A stretch of DNA of 64,000 nt. It comes from Paenibacillus whitsoniae. Its GTDB lineage: Bacteria; Bacillota; Bacilli; Paenibacillales; NBRC-103111. A program made the translations under genes and the position numbers. Below, piece by piece: positions 33,333 through 41,367 of this stretch. The notes under the pieces were generated by a model. It did no database searches. It was given only the letters and a program-made list of their open reading frames with translations, and was not told the DNA's origin. Location: positions 24,908 to 88,907 of the forward strand of contig NZ_RXHU01000074.1 in the NCBI RefSeq assembly GCF_003955665.1, in the 5' to 3' direction. Position 1 is the first letter of the stretch. Each line of letters starts with the position of its first letter.

Positions 33333-34223
33333 TTAACCTTTCACTGAACCAATCAGCACACCCTTAACAAAATACTTTTGCAAAAAAGGATAGATCGCTA
33401 CAATCGGCGCTGTCGTCGCCACCATCATAGCCAGCTTTAATGTTGCCGGGTTCACATGTTTCGCCTCTTCCGGCATAAAGCTTGTCGCCTGCTGACTGAA
33501 AGCTTCCCCGTAAGAAGCATCCGTCACCATCCGCATCAGAACGAGCTGAACAGGCTCTAGCGATGATTTCGTCGTAAACATGAGCGCATCCATGTAGGAG
33601 TTCCAATGATACACGCCATTAAATAAGGCAATTGCGGCCAGCACGGGCTTCGTCAGCGGCATGACCAGCTGCAGTAAAATTCGGTACTCTCCCGCCCCGT
33701 CAATTTTCGCCGACTCGATAATGGGCTCGGGAATTGTTCGAAAGAAGGACATGATAATAATCATATCCCACACACTGAACAAAGTGGGAAGAATATACAC
33801 CATAAAATTGTTCAATAGTCCAATTTGCTTATAAAGCAAATACGTCGGAATCAATCCTCCATAGAAGAACATCGTCGTAAGCATGATCACAAGGTACACA
33901 TTGCGTCCGCCGAGTCCTTTGCGAGACATGCCGTAAGCGACGAGCGCAGTGAAAGCGATATGCGTGGACATGCCGAGCAGCGTTCTGCAAATCGTAATGA
34001 AATAGGCGTGATAGATGGTCGTATCAGAAAATACCGCTTTATAATTGGCCATTGTAAATTCCCTTGGCCATAGATATACGCTGCCCCGCAGGTAGTCCAG
34101 CCCGTCATTAAAAGAGCCGACCAAAGCAAACCAGAACGGGGCCAGCGTAACGAAAACAATGACCGACATGAACAGGATATTGAAGCCATCAAACCATTTG
34201 TCCGTCTTGGAACGGATCTTCAT
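33333..34223 (-). CDS. Carbohydrate ABC permease, LplC/YtcP type
   Basis: 296 residues from the ATG at 34223, preceded by AGGAGG. About six membrane helices. The EAA loop, which contacts the ATPase, reads EPIIESAKIDGAGEYRILLQLVMPL. It ends with GSVKG, typical of this subunit class. Pairs with the permease 31 bp upstream. Confidence 0.93.
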   Translation of the reverse strand: MKIRSKTDKWFDGFNILFMSVIVFVTLAPFWFALVGSFNDGLDYLRGSVYLWPREFTMANYKAVFSDTTIYHAYFITICRTLLGMSTHIAFTALVAYGMSRKGLGGRNVYLVIMLTTMFFYGGLIPTYLLYKQIGLLNNFMVYILPTLFSVWDMIIIMSFFRTIPEPIIESAKIDGAGEYRILLQLVMPLTKPVLAAIALFNGVYHWNSYMDALMFTTKSSLEPVQLVLMRMVTDASYGEAFSQQATSFMPEEAKHVNPATLKLAMMVATTAPIVAIYPFLQKYFVKGVLIGSVKG

Positions 34224-34254
34224 TCTATGTTCCTCCTTGCATGCAGGCATCCGC

Positions 34255-35217
34255 TTAGAACAAGCTGTTGTCTGACACCTTGCGAGATACGTAATTCGCT
34301 GCGAACAGCAGAATCAGAGCGACGATCGATTTCGCCAGGCCAACCGCAGTCGAATAGGAATACCTCATTTGTCGAAGTCCCACTTTGTAGACATACGTGT
34401 CGATCGTTTCGCTTACATCCAGATTGAGCGGATTTTGCATAACCATAATTTGCTCAAAGCCTGTGTTCAAAATGGAGCTGATTGCGAAAATAAGCATGAT
34501 CACCACCGTTCCTAGGATGGCGGGCAGTGTCACATACCACATCCGTTGAAACCTGCCGGCGCCGTCGATCTTGGCTGAATCATACATTTCCTGATCCACG
34601 CCCGCAATCGCTGCGATATAGATGATCGCTCCCCAGCCGATCCCTTTCAGAATTTCGGCACTCACCATGATGATCCAGAAGAGATGGGGCTTCGCAATGA
34701 AATTAATCGGTTCATCGATCACATGCAAGCTCATCAGAAGGAGATTGAGAATCCCATTCGAAGGCGACAGCACCGTCAAGACCAATCCTCCAAAAATGAC
34801 CCACGAGACGAAATGAGGCAAATACGAAACCGTTTGCACAAAACGCTTGAAGCGCTTCTTATTCAGCTCATTCAGAAAGAGCGCAAATACGATCGGCGCC
34901 GGAAATCCAAGAAGCAAGCCAAGAAGATTCATCGCCAACGTATTTCGCAAAACGTTCAAGAAATTCGGATCACTTACAAATTCCTGAAAATGCTGAAATC
35001 CAATCCATGGTGAATGCATGACACCCAGGAAAAGATCGTAATCCTTAAATGCAATCAGAATGCCATACATCGGAACATACGAGAACACCAGCAGAAACAA
35101 AATTCCCGGCCATACCATGCTCTGCAGGGCGAACTGACTCTTAAACCGCAGCCAGCGGCTCGTCGCTGATGCGCGTGGTACTCGAGCATGTTGTTTCGCA
35201 TTGACGGCTCCATCCAC
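34255..35217 (-). CDS. Carbohydrate ABC permease, LplB/YteP type
   Basis: 320 residues, six membrane helices, with N-terminal basic tail. The EAA-like loop is QEMYDSAKIDGAGRFQRMWYVTLPA. First gene of the leftward ABC operon; GGGGAGG lies twelve bases before the ATG. The leader carries a cre-like site and the element shared with the FAD oxidoreductase gene. Confidence 0.93.
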   Translation of the reverse strand: MDGAVNAKQHARVPRASATSRWLRFKSQFALQSMVWPGILFLLVFSYVPMYGILIAFKDYDLFLGVMHSPWIGFQHFQEFVSDPNFLNVLRNTLAMNLLGLLLGFPAPIVFALFLNELNKKRFKRFVQTVSYLPHFVSWVIFGGLVLTVLSPSNGILNLLLMSLHVIDEPINFIAKPHLFWIIMVSAEILKGIGWGAIIYIAAIAGVDQEMYDSAKIDGAGRFQRMWYVTLPAILGTVVIMLIFAISSILNTGFEQIMVMQNPLNLDVSETIDTYVYKVGLRQMRYSYSTAVGLAKSIVALILLFAANYVSRKVSDNSLF

Positions 35218-35331
35218 GACATTTTCCTCCCCGATTCACTGTCCCCCCGGTCTGCATCACCGGATGACAGCGTTCTCTTTATCGCTAACTACACTCCTGC
35301 TATAGCAATTCAGTTTCGAAAGCCTACTCTC

Positions 35332-35393
35332 ACTATACATTCTGAAAGCGCTTATAAAAATATCCCCATTTTAGTTTTGATACCTTCATTTGG
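35332..35393 (-). promoter_or_regulatory. Control region of the ABC operon: shared element, cre-like site and -10
   Basis: Reading leftwards there is a ~36-bp element (35393-35357) whose + strand reads AAAATATCCCCATTTT, then GTTTTGATACCTTCATTT. Next comes a cre-like site TGAAAGCGCTTATA (35343-35356, 13 of 14 consensus positions), then a -10-like TATAGT (35337-35332). No good -35 is present, which suggests an activator-dependent promoter. The same element and spacing occur upstream of the FAD oxidoreductase gene. Likely bound by the adjacent YesN-like regulator (inference) and subject to CcpA. Confidence 0.65.
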
Positions 35394-35484
35394 CCTCCAC
35401 GCCCATCCCGAAAGGGATCCTTTGTCATCTGTCGAATACGTCCGTACAAACCTCTTTGGGAAAGAAGGGCTGCCTTTGCAACGC

Positions 35485-37245
35485 ATGTTCCATACGATGA
35501 GTATCAAAAATAAAGTGACGCTCGCCTTTATCTGCTTCATCTTAATCCCCTTTAGTGTACTTGGTTTTTATACGTATCATCAATCTGACCGCTATGTGCA
35601 AGCTCAATTGCTTGCAAATGCACAAACAACGGTGAAACAGATTAAATATACGATTGAAAATAAAATCGACCTCATTGAAAGCGTTAGCAACAATATTACC
35701 TATAACTACCGGCTGCAGCAGTTTCTTGACGATCCCTATGCACCCGAGAGGGATTCGCTGAATACGTATTTCAGCTTCGCTGCACCGCTCGTGAACTATG
35801 CGATGCTCTTCCAAAAGATTAATATCCAAAAAATATCCATTTACATGAAGAACAATTCCATTCCGGAAGGCTTCGGCTCCTTCTATGCGGAACAGAAAAT
35901 CCAGAAAGAGAGCTGGTATGCCCCCTTCACCGCCTCCGAGGCCAAATCGCTGTGGGTGCTGGACGCCAATCAAGCTGACGGAAGTGTGCTGTATCGCTAC
36001 ATTCAAAAAATGATCTCCATTGAAGGGCATGATCTGGGCATGACGATTGTCGACGTGCGTGCAGGGGATCTGCTTGAGCCCGCCGAGCGGTCAAACCTTG
36101 CGAATCTCCCTGTTTTGATCCTGGATGAGGGGCATAAGATCGTCTCCCGGAGCAATGCTGAGGCTTTGAAAGCACAGGGAGATCCCCCTCTCTCACTCTT
36201 CTCGGAAGGCTACGCCAAGCAAGGCGGCTTTTTATATGTCACGGATGCGATCAAAGAGGTTCAGCATGCCATCGTGCTCGCCATCCCGATCCCGCCGTTG
36301 CTGGGATCCTTGCAGGTCGCAACCAATCTTGTTTTTATATTCACCTTCATCGTGCTCCTGTTCGCGTTCTACTACATCCTCAAAATGACGCTAAGCAAAA
36401 TGAAAACAAGCATTAAACAGATGGATACCGCCATTGAATCCGGATTTCACCCGATACCGATTGTGCGCAAGGACGAATTCGGCGTTATTACGGAGAAATT
36501 CAACATTCTGCTCAGCAAAATTTCCGTGCTCCTTAGCGACATGGTTAAGAGAGAGACCCTGCACAAAGACACGCAATTGATCGCCCTGCAGTCGCAGATC
36601 AACCCGCATTTTATCTACAATACGCTGGATATTTTCAGTGCCCGAATGGAGCTCGCCGGGCAATACGAGGTGTCCGATGCCATGGCCGACTTCGGTAAAA
36701 TGATGCGCTACCATATGAACGGGCAAGCCAAGTTCGCCACATTGGCGGAAGAGCTGCGATTTTTGGAACAGTATCTAAGCTTGCAGAAGATCAAGTACGG
36801 CGATAGCATTCACTTTAAAATCAATGTGCCCGGCGAGCTGCTTGCTGTCCAGGTTCTGAAATTTATCCTGCAGCCGATTGTTGAGAATAGTGTTAAACAT
36901 GGCTTTGCCAGACAGGACACGCTTCAGATCGAAGTGACCGTCGCACTGGAAAGAGAACAGATGCTCCTTATCCGGGTGAAAGATAACGGCTCGGGGATTC
37001 AGGCGGCACGGCTGGAGGAGATGAATGAGCAATTTCGCACCTCTGTATATTTGCCCAAGGGTGACCGGGACCGGGAGAGCATTGGCCTCGGCAATATCAA
37101 TGAACGCTTGAAATTATTTTATGGGGAGCAGTTCCCTTTGCAGTTAACCGGCGCTGAAGGTGCGTTTACCGAAACTATTTTGACCCTGCCCTATGCGACA
37201 AGGACAATCGAGGAGGATCTACATGTACAAGGTGCTCATTATTGA
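35485..37245 (+). CDS. YesM-type sensor histidine kinase
   Basis: About 586 residues if the ATG at 35485 is used; a TTG at 35476 with GAAGGG upstream is an alternative. TM1 (about 12-32) is followed by an extracellular sensor region of about 250 residues, TM2 (about 275-300), a HAMP-like segment and a His-kinase domain with the phospho-acceptor in NPHFIYNTLD (His375). ATP-binding boxes are IVENSVKHGF, DNGSGI and GLGNINERL. It senses an extracellular sugar or binding-protein signal and phosphorylates the response regulator, whose gene overlaps by 23 bp. Divergent from the ABC operon it presumably controls. Confidence 0.92.
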   Translation: MFHTMSIKNKVTLAFICFILIPFSVLGFYTYHQSDRYVQAQLLANAQTTVKQIKYTIENKIDLIESVSNNITYNYRLQQFLDDPYAPERDSLNTYFSFAAPLVNYAMLFQKINIQKISIYMKNNSIPEGFGSFYAEQKIQKESWYAPFTASEAKSLWVLDANQADGSVLYRYIQKMISIEGHDLGMTIVDVRAGDLLEPAERSNLANLPVLILDEGHKIVSRSNAEALKAQGDPPLSLFSEGYAKQGGFLYVTDAIKEVQHAIVLAIPIPPLLGSLQVATNLVFIFTFIVLLFAFYYILKMTLSKMKTSIKQMDTAIESGFHPIPIVRKDEFGVITEKFNILLSKISVLLSDMVKRETLHKDTQLIALQSQINPHFIYNTLDIFSARMELAGQYEVSDAMADFGKMMRYHMNGQAKFATLAEELRFLEQYLSLQKIKYGDSIHFKINVPGELLAVQVLKFILQPIVENSVKHGFARQDTLQIEVTVALEREQMLLIRVKDNGSGIQAARLEEMNEQFRTSVYLPKGDRDRESIGLGNINERLKLFYGEQFPLQLTGAEGAFTETILTLPYATRTIEEDLHVQGAHY

Positions 37246-38830
37246 TGACGAGGAATGGATTGGGCAAGGCGTGAAAGCCAAGCTGGAACGGGCCAACGTC
37301 GGAGGGGTGACGCAAATCGAGGTCGCTGGCGGCGGCCTCCAAGGGATGGAAATGGCGTTAAACCTGCAACCCCACGTCATCATTACAGATATTCGCATGC
37401 CCGATGTCGATGGGATTCAAGTCATTCAGGAGCTTTCCAAGTCGCTCCCGCGCACGAAGTTTATTATGTTGAGCGGTTATGGCGATTATCCTTACGTTCG
37501 GGAGGCATTCAAATACGGCGCACAGGATTATCTGCTGAAGCCGGCGGCTTCCGATGAGCTTGGCAAGCAAGTGGAGACGGCCATCGCCGGAATTGAACTG
37601 GATCAGTTGGAAGACCGGTTGGCTAATCAAAATCGAACCGATGCCAAGGCGCTGCTTGCCGCTCGCCTGCCGCTGTTCATTCACGGCGCGAAACGCAATC
37701 GCCATGAAGCGGCAGAGCCCTCTTCCGCACAAGAGGCGGCCTCCGGGGTGAAACGCTCCGATTCCCTGCTCTCGCTGGAAACTTACTTTGAGCATCCCAA
37801 CTTTGTGATGGCGATGCTCTCGTTCGGCGATATGACATTCAGCGAAGAGCATCTGGAATCCGTCCAGGATTGTATGCAAAGCCTTGTAGACGCGGAAGAG
37901 ATGGAGGCTCATCTGCGCCATATCGCTTTTCATGATAGACAAGGGGACGTGTGTCTCGTATTTAATTATACTGCCACAGCACTCTCACTCGAGACGCTGG
38001 TCAACCTGCTTTCCCAAACTGTCGCCATGCTGAGAAAGGGCAAAGACAAGTCCCCCGTCGCCTCTGTCAGCCAGACCGGCAGGGGCATCGACGACCTTCC
38101 CCGTCTGTATAAACAAGCGCAGCAGGCCATGTCGGAGCGCATTCTTCGCCAGTCATGTGACGTAATCCAGACGATTGTTCCCCCGGGGCAGACGGGTACC
38201 TGGCTGCCCGCCAAGAAGGAAGTGGAAGAACTCAAGCAGGCTGCAGAGTCCCTGTATGTGGAGCAAATTCACGCATGGGTTGACCGCCATCTTCGCGATG
38301 AACTGCGCCCGAAGATGTCCTTGGAGCAGTTGAAAGCGATCTATGATGTGGTGCTCTCCGAAATCCATCGGCACGTCCATGATCGCTTCCTGCTCGATGA
38401 AGGCGAGCGAGCCGCTGCGTTCAACACGTTCCATACCTTAGACGAGCTTCGTCATTATTTAAAAAGCTACGCCACGGACACGAAACAACTCATCAGTGAG
38501 CAATCCGCGCTGGGCGACACGGTGATCACCGTCGCAGAAGCCATCGTTCGCGAGCATTATAACCGTGATCTTCAGCTCGCCGAAGTGGCTAATCGAGTGT
38601 CGATGAACTACTCGTATTTCAGCAAGCTTTTCAAAGAGCGCACGGGACTTACCTTTACAGCCTATTTAATCAAGGTGCGCATGGAAGAGGCAAAGCGGCT
38701 GCTCAAAGACCCCATCTTGCGCATCAATGAGATCTCCGAAAAAGTGGGGTATGGCAATCTGTATCATTTCTCTCGTGCTTTTAAAAATTATTTCGGCATC
38801 TCTCCAAAGGAGTACCGGAAAACGTTATAA
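37223..38830 (+). CDS. YesN-type response regulator with AraC DNA-binding domain
   Basis: 535 residues from the ATG at 37223, with GAGGAGG upstream. The receiver domain is at residues 1-125 with Asp56 (ITDIRMPD) as phospho-acceptor, an acidic pair at Asp8-Asp9 and a Lys in LLKPA. The middle region of about 250 residues is variable. The C-terminal AraC double helix-turn-helix is near 430-535 (LQLAEVANRVSMNYSYFSKLFKERTG, RINEISEKVGYGNLYHFSRAFKNYFG). Predicted activator of the adjacent ABC operon and probably of the FAD oxidoreductase gene, which share an upstream element. Confidence 0.93.
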   Translation: MYKVLIIDDEEWIGQGVKAKLERANVGGVTQIEVAGGGLQGMEMALNLQPHVIITDIRMPDVDGIQVIQELSKSLPRTKFIMLSGYGDYPYVREAFKYGAQDYLLKPAASDELGKQVETAIAGIELDQLEDRLANQNRTDAKALLAARLPLFIHGAKRNRHEAAEPSSAQEAASGVKRSDSLLSLETYFEHPNFVMAMLSFGDMTFSEEHLESVQDCMQSLVDAEEMEAHLRHIAFHDRQGDVCLVFNYTATALSLETLVNLLSQTVAMLRKGKDKSPVASVSQTGRGIDDLPRLYKQAQQAMSERILRQSCDVIQTIVPPGQTGTWLPAKKEVEELKQAAESLYVEQIHAWVDRHLRDELRPKMSLEQLKAIYDVVLSEIHRHVHDRFLLDEGERAAAFNTFHTLDELRHYLKSYATDTKQLISEQSALGDTVITVAEAIVREHYNRDLQLAEVANRVSMNYSYFSKLFKERTGLTFTAYLIKVRMEEAKRLLKDPILRINEISEKVGYGNLYHFSRAFKNYFGISPKEYRKTL

Positions 38831-38840
38831 CAAAGAAACG

Positions 38841-38866
38841 AGCCCCAGTTCACCGAACTGGGGCTT
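38841..38866. terminator. Bidirectional terminator between convergent genes
   Basis: AGCCCCAGTT and AACTGGGGCT form a 10-bp stem with a 5-nt loop, with TTGTT on the right and AA-rich sequence on the left. It lies between the response regulator and the FAD oxidoreductase gene. Confidence 0.85.
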
Positions 38867-38879
38867 GTTGACGTATTGG

Positions 38880-41237
38880 CTAAGCATAACAACGAATCTC
38901 ATAGATCGCAGCCGACGGATCGCCGTTCGTCGCTTCGATCACCATGCGCAGCTTATCCGTATGAACCGGCTGCTCAAGCGTGTAGCGGCAGTGGCGCTGG
39001 TAATTGCCTTTCACTGCAAGCAACTGCTCCCATTCGCCGCCAACCCAAGCTTCGATTCGATAATCCCTCGGACATTGCGGATCCCGGTAAAAAGGCGCAT
39101 ATCCCCGATATTCCCATAACAAGCTGCCGGGGAACGAAACCTCAACCTGCCGAATCGTTTGCGGTACCTCCCAGCTCAGCGCCAGCCACTGCGGCAGCGG
39201 GAGGCGCGGATCGGAACGCCACAGGTTCGTATAGCGATACGGCCGAGTCACCCCGTTGATCACATGCTGCGGTGCATAAGCGTATTGGGCAGGCTCGGCG
39301 CGGAAGCTCCGGGTCGGGCCGTTCCAATCCCGGCGCATTTTCCCTTGCCCCATCTCATAGGCACAGGGCTGCCCCGGTACGATGCCGTCTGCGCAATGCC
39401 AGACGATGTTCGAATTGGCATGCAGATCCAAACGGACGAAGCTGCCGGCCTTGAGACCGTCTCGCACGCCCAGCCGCACATCCCAATCGATCCATTGATA
39501 ATCGCCCGGCAAAACAAGCAGCTCTGTCGTTGCAAGCGTCGGCAGCTCATCCGTGCGGTAATCCCAAATGTGGTCGACAGGCACAATGACTGCCTTCACC
39601 GTCTGCGGGCCCCCGCTCCGATTCGTCAGGCATACCGAAACGCGGTCCAGCCTGCTTTCCGAGATTGCAATCCACTGCCCTTTGCGCTGGCGCAGCGCAT
39701 CATCCTGCGGACCGAGCTCTCCGGCCGCCAGGAGATCCGCGCGCACTTCACCGCCCTGGCACACCGCTTCGCTGCTTGCCGTCACTTGCGCGCTGCGGGC
39801 GAGATCCAACTCGTCTTCATTGGACGAGTTCAGCAAAAAACACCCGTCGCGCAGCAGGGCCTGCTGCACGTCCCGGATCGCCTGGCTCGGCATATCAGCG
39901 AGTGCCAGCCCTTTGCGCAAAGCGATCGCTGCGGTCGTGCCAACCGCCTGTCCAACCAGCGCGGTTGTCCCCATGACACGCACCGTGCCTAACGCAGCGT
40001 GCGTCACCGAAATGTTGCGGCCGGCCATCATCAGGTTATCGACATCTTTGGCAATAGTCGATCGCAGAGGGATGCCGTAAGGGCCGCAGTAGCTTTTGAC
40101 CATGTAATCCGAGGTTTCATTATAGCCTTCCGAGCTCGCATGCTCGCTCGTAGGCGCAAGCAGCCCGCCCGGCGTGTGCAGATCTAGGAACCAGCCGCCA
40201 TAGGCGATCTCATCTTCAAAAACCGTATTGTTCAGCGGGTCATGCGAGGTCATCACATAGTGACCCATGATTCTGCGACTTTCCCGCTTACCCGGCACTT
40301 GACCGATCCAATCGATGGCATAATGAGCCGCAAGCTCTTTCGTAAGCGGATCTTTGTTCTTGATCCAGTCCCACACACCCAGCACATACCTCGTCAGCTC
40401 GTGGCGAATATCTTCGCTTTCGTAAATCGTGTCCCACGGCACGCCGATCTCGATCCACCAGTAACCGCCGCGCATGTCGTTGGGGTTCCGTCCCTGCTTA
40501 TAGAAAAAGTCCGGATTATCCAGCTTCGCCGCCCAATCTGGCGCGGTGAAGGGAGCAGGACGACCAAGATCCTTCGTTTTAAAAAGAAGTGAACTCCCCA
40601 TAACATCCCCGCTGGCTTCAGGCGGTGCATGCAGCTCGCCGAACTCCTCGCGTCCTTCCGAACCCATCCGCCACTGGCAGCCGGCCCGGTCCGCGACAAT
40701 GCCATCGCCCGTACAGTCGATGAACACGTCCGCTGTGAGTTCGAGCTCAAGCTCGGCATTCGCCACATACCCGATAACCGACGCAATGTTGCGCGCATTC
40801 GCCATCCGAACATCCCGAATGGACGTGTTCAGATAAAAGGTCAAATTCTCGGTTCCCTGGGCCATATCGTACATCGTCATATCCCAGACACTGTTCGTCC
40901 AGCCGTTCTCGAACACCGTCTCATGATTGCGCGCGCGTTCCTCAATCAATAACTCCGAGATAATCCCGGTTTCCTTGGCATACACGTGAAAGGCAGCCGC
41001 ACCGTGCGGGGTTACTCTGACCTCGGATGAGCTGTTGCCTCCAAAGACCGGGCGATCCTGCACGAGGCAGGTTCGCGCCCCTTGTCTAGCCGCAGCGACC
41101 GCCGCGCAAAAGCCCGCCAGTCCGCCGCCGCATACGACCACGTCATACTGCTCCGTTTTTCGCCGGTGGGTTCGTGCAGACATGGCCATCGTGCTTGTAT
41201 CCTTGAAGTTTGTCGTCATGATTCCAATCTCCCTCAT
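38880..41237 (-). CDS. FAD-dependent oxidoreductase (FAD_oxidored family) with a C-terminal beta-sandwich domain
   Basis: 785 residues from the ATG at 41237 (GAGGTGG six bases upstream); an ATG at 41219 with GGGAG is nearly as good. The N-terminal Rossmann site is DVVVCGGGLAGFCAAVAAA, followed by the family motif GGNSSSEVRV, then FIDCTGDGIVADRAG and the FAD-contacting GRNISVTHAALGTVRVMGT. The last ~250 residues look like a discoidin/F5-8C-type beta-sandwich (QVEVSFPGSLLWEY, YRIEAWVGGEWEQL, DKLRMVIEATNGD). No signal peptide, so it is probably cytoplasmic. Redox partner and substrate unknown; the locus suggests a sugar or glycoside. A remnant of a paralog lies at 31520. Confidence 0.87.
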   Translation of the reverse strand: MREIGIMTTNFKDTSTMAMSARTHRRKTEQYDVVVCGGGLAGFCAAVAAARQGARTCLVQDRPVFGGNSSSEVRVTPHGAAAFHVYAKETGIISELLIEERARNHETVFENGWTNSVWDMTMYDMAQGTENLTFYLNTSIRDVRMANARNIASVIGYVANAELELELTADVFIDCTGDGIVADRAGCQWRMGSEGREEFGELHAPPEASGDVMGSSLLFKTKDLGRPAPFTAPDWAAKLDNPDFFYKQGRNPNDMRGGYWWIEIGVPWDTIYESEDIRHELTRYVLGVWDWIKNKDPLTKELAAHYAIDWIGQVPGKRESRRIMGHYVMTSHDPLNNTVFEDEIAYGGWFLDLHTPGGLLAPTSEHASSEGYNETSDYMVKSYCGPYGIPLRSTIAKDVDNLMMAGRNISVTHAALGTVRVMGTTALVGQAVGTTAAIALRKGLALADMPSQAIRDVQQALLRDGCFLLNSSNEDELDLARSAQVTASSEAVCQGGEVRADLLAAGELGPQDDALRQRKGQWIAISESRLDRVSVCLTNRSGGPQTVKAVIVPVDHIWDYRTDELPTLATTELLVLPGDYQWIDWDVRLGVRDGLKAGSFVRLDLHANSNIVWHCADGIVPGQPCAYEMGQGKMRRDWNGPTRSFRAEPAQYAYAPQHVINGVTRPYRYTNLWRSDPRLPLPQWLALSWEVPQTIRQVEVSFPGSLLWEYRGYAPFYRDPQCPRDYRIEAWVGGEWEQLLAVKGNYQRHCRYTLEQPVHTDKLRMVIEATNGDPSAAIYEIRCYA

Positions 41238-41290
41238 CTCATGCCACCTCGGATGAAACAAAGATGACAGCGTTTTCTTACCTCCTCTCC

Positions 41291-41352
41291 ACTTTAGCTT
41301 CAGCCGTCACGCAATAAAATATCTCTATTTTTGATTTGATGCCTTCATTTTG
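41291..41352 (-). promoter_or_regulatory. Control region of the FAD oxidoreductase gene, matching that of the ABC operon
   Basis: The + strand AAAATATCTCTATTTT, then GATTTGATGCCTTCATTT (41316-41352) matches 35357-35393 at about 29 of 36 positions. In both places a -10-like hexamer (TAAAGT here at 41296-41291) follows the GATATTTT end after exactly 19 nt on the minus strand. No cre site is seen here. Confidence 0.65.
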
Positions 41353-41367
41353 TTCATACGCAGAAGG

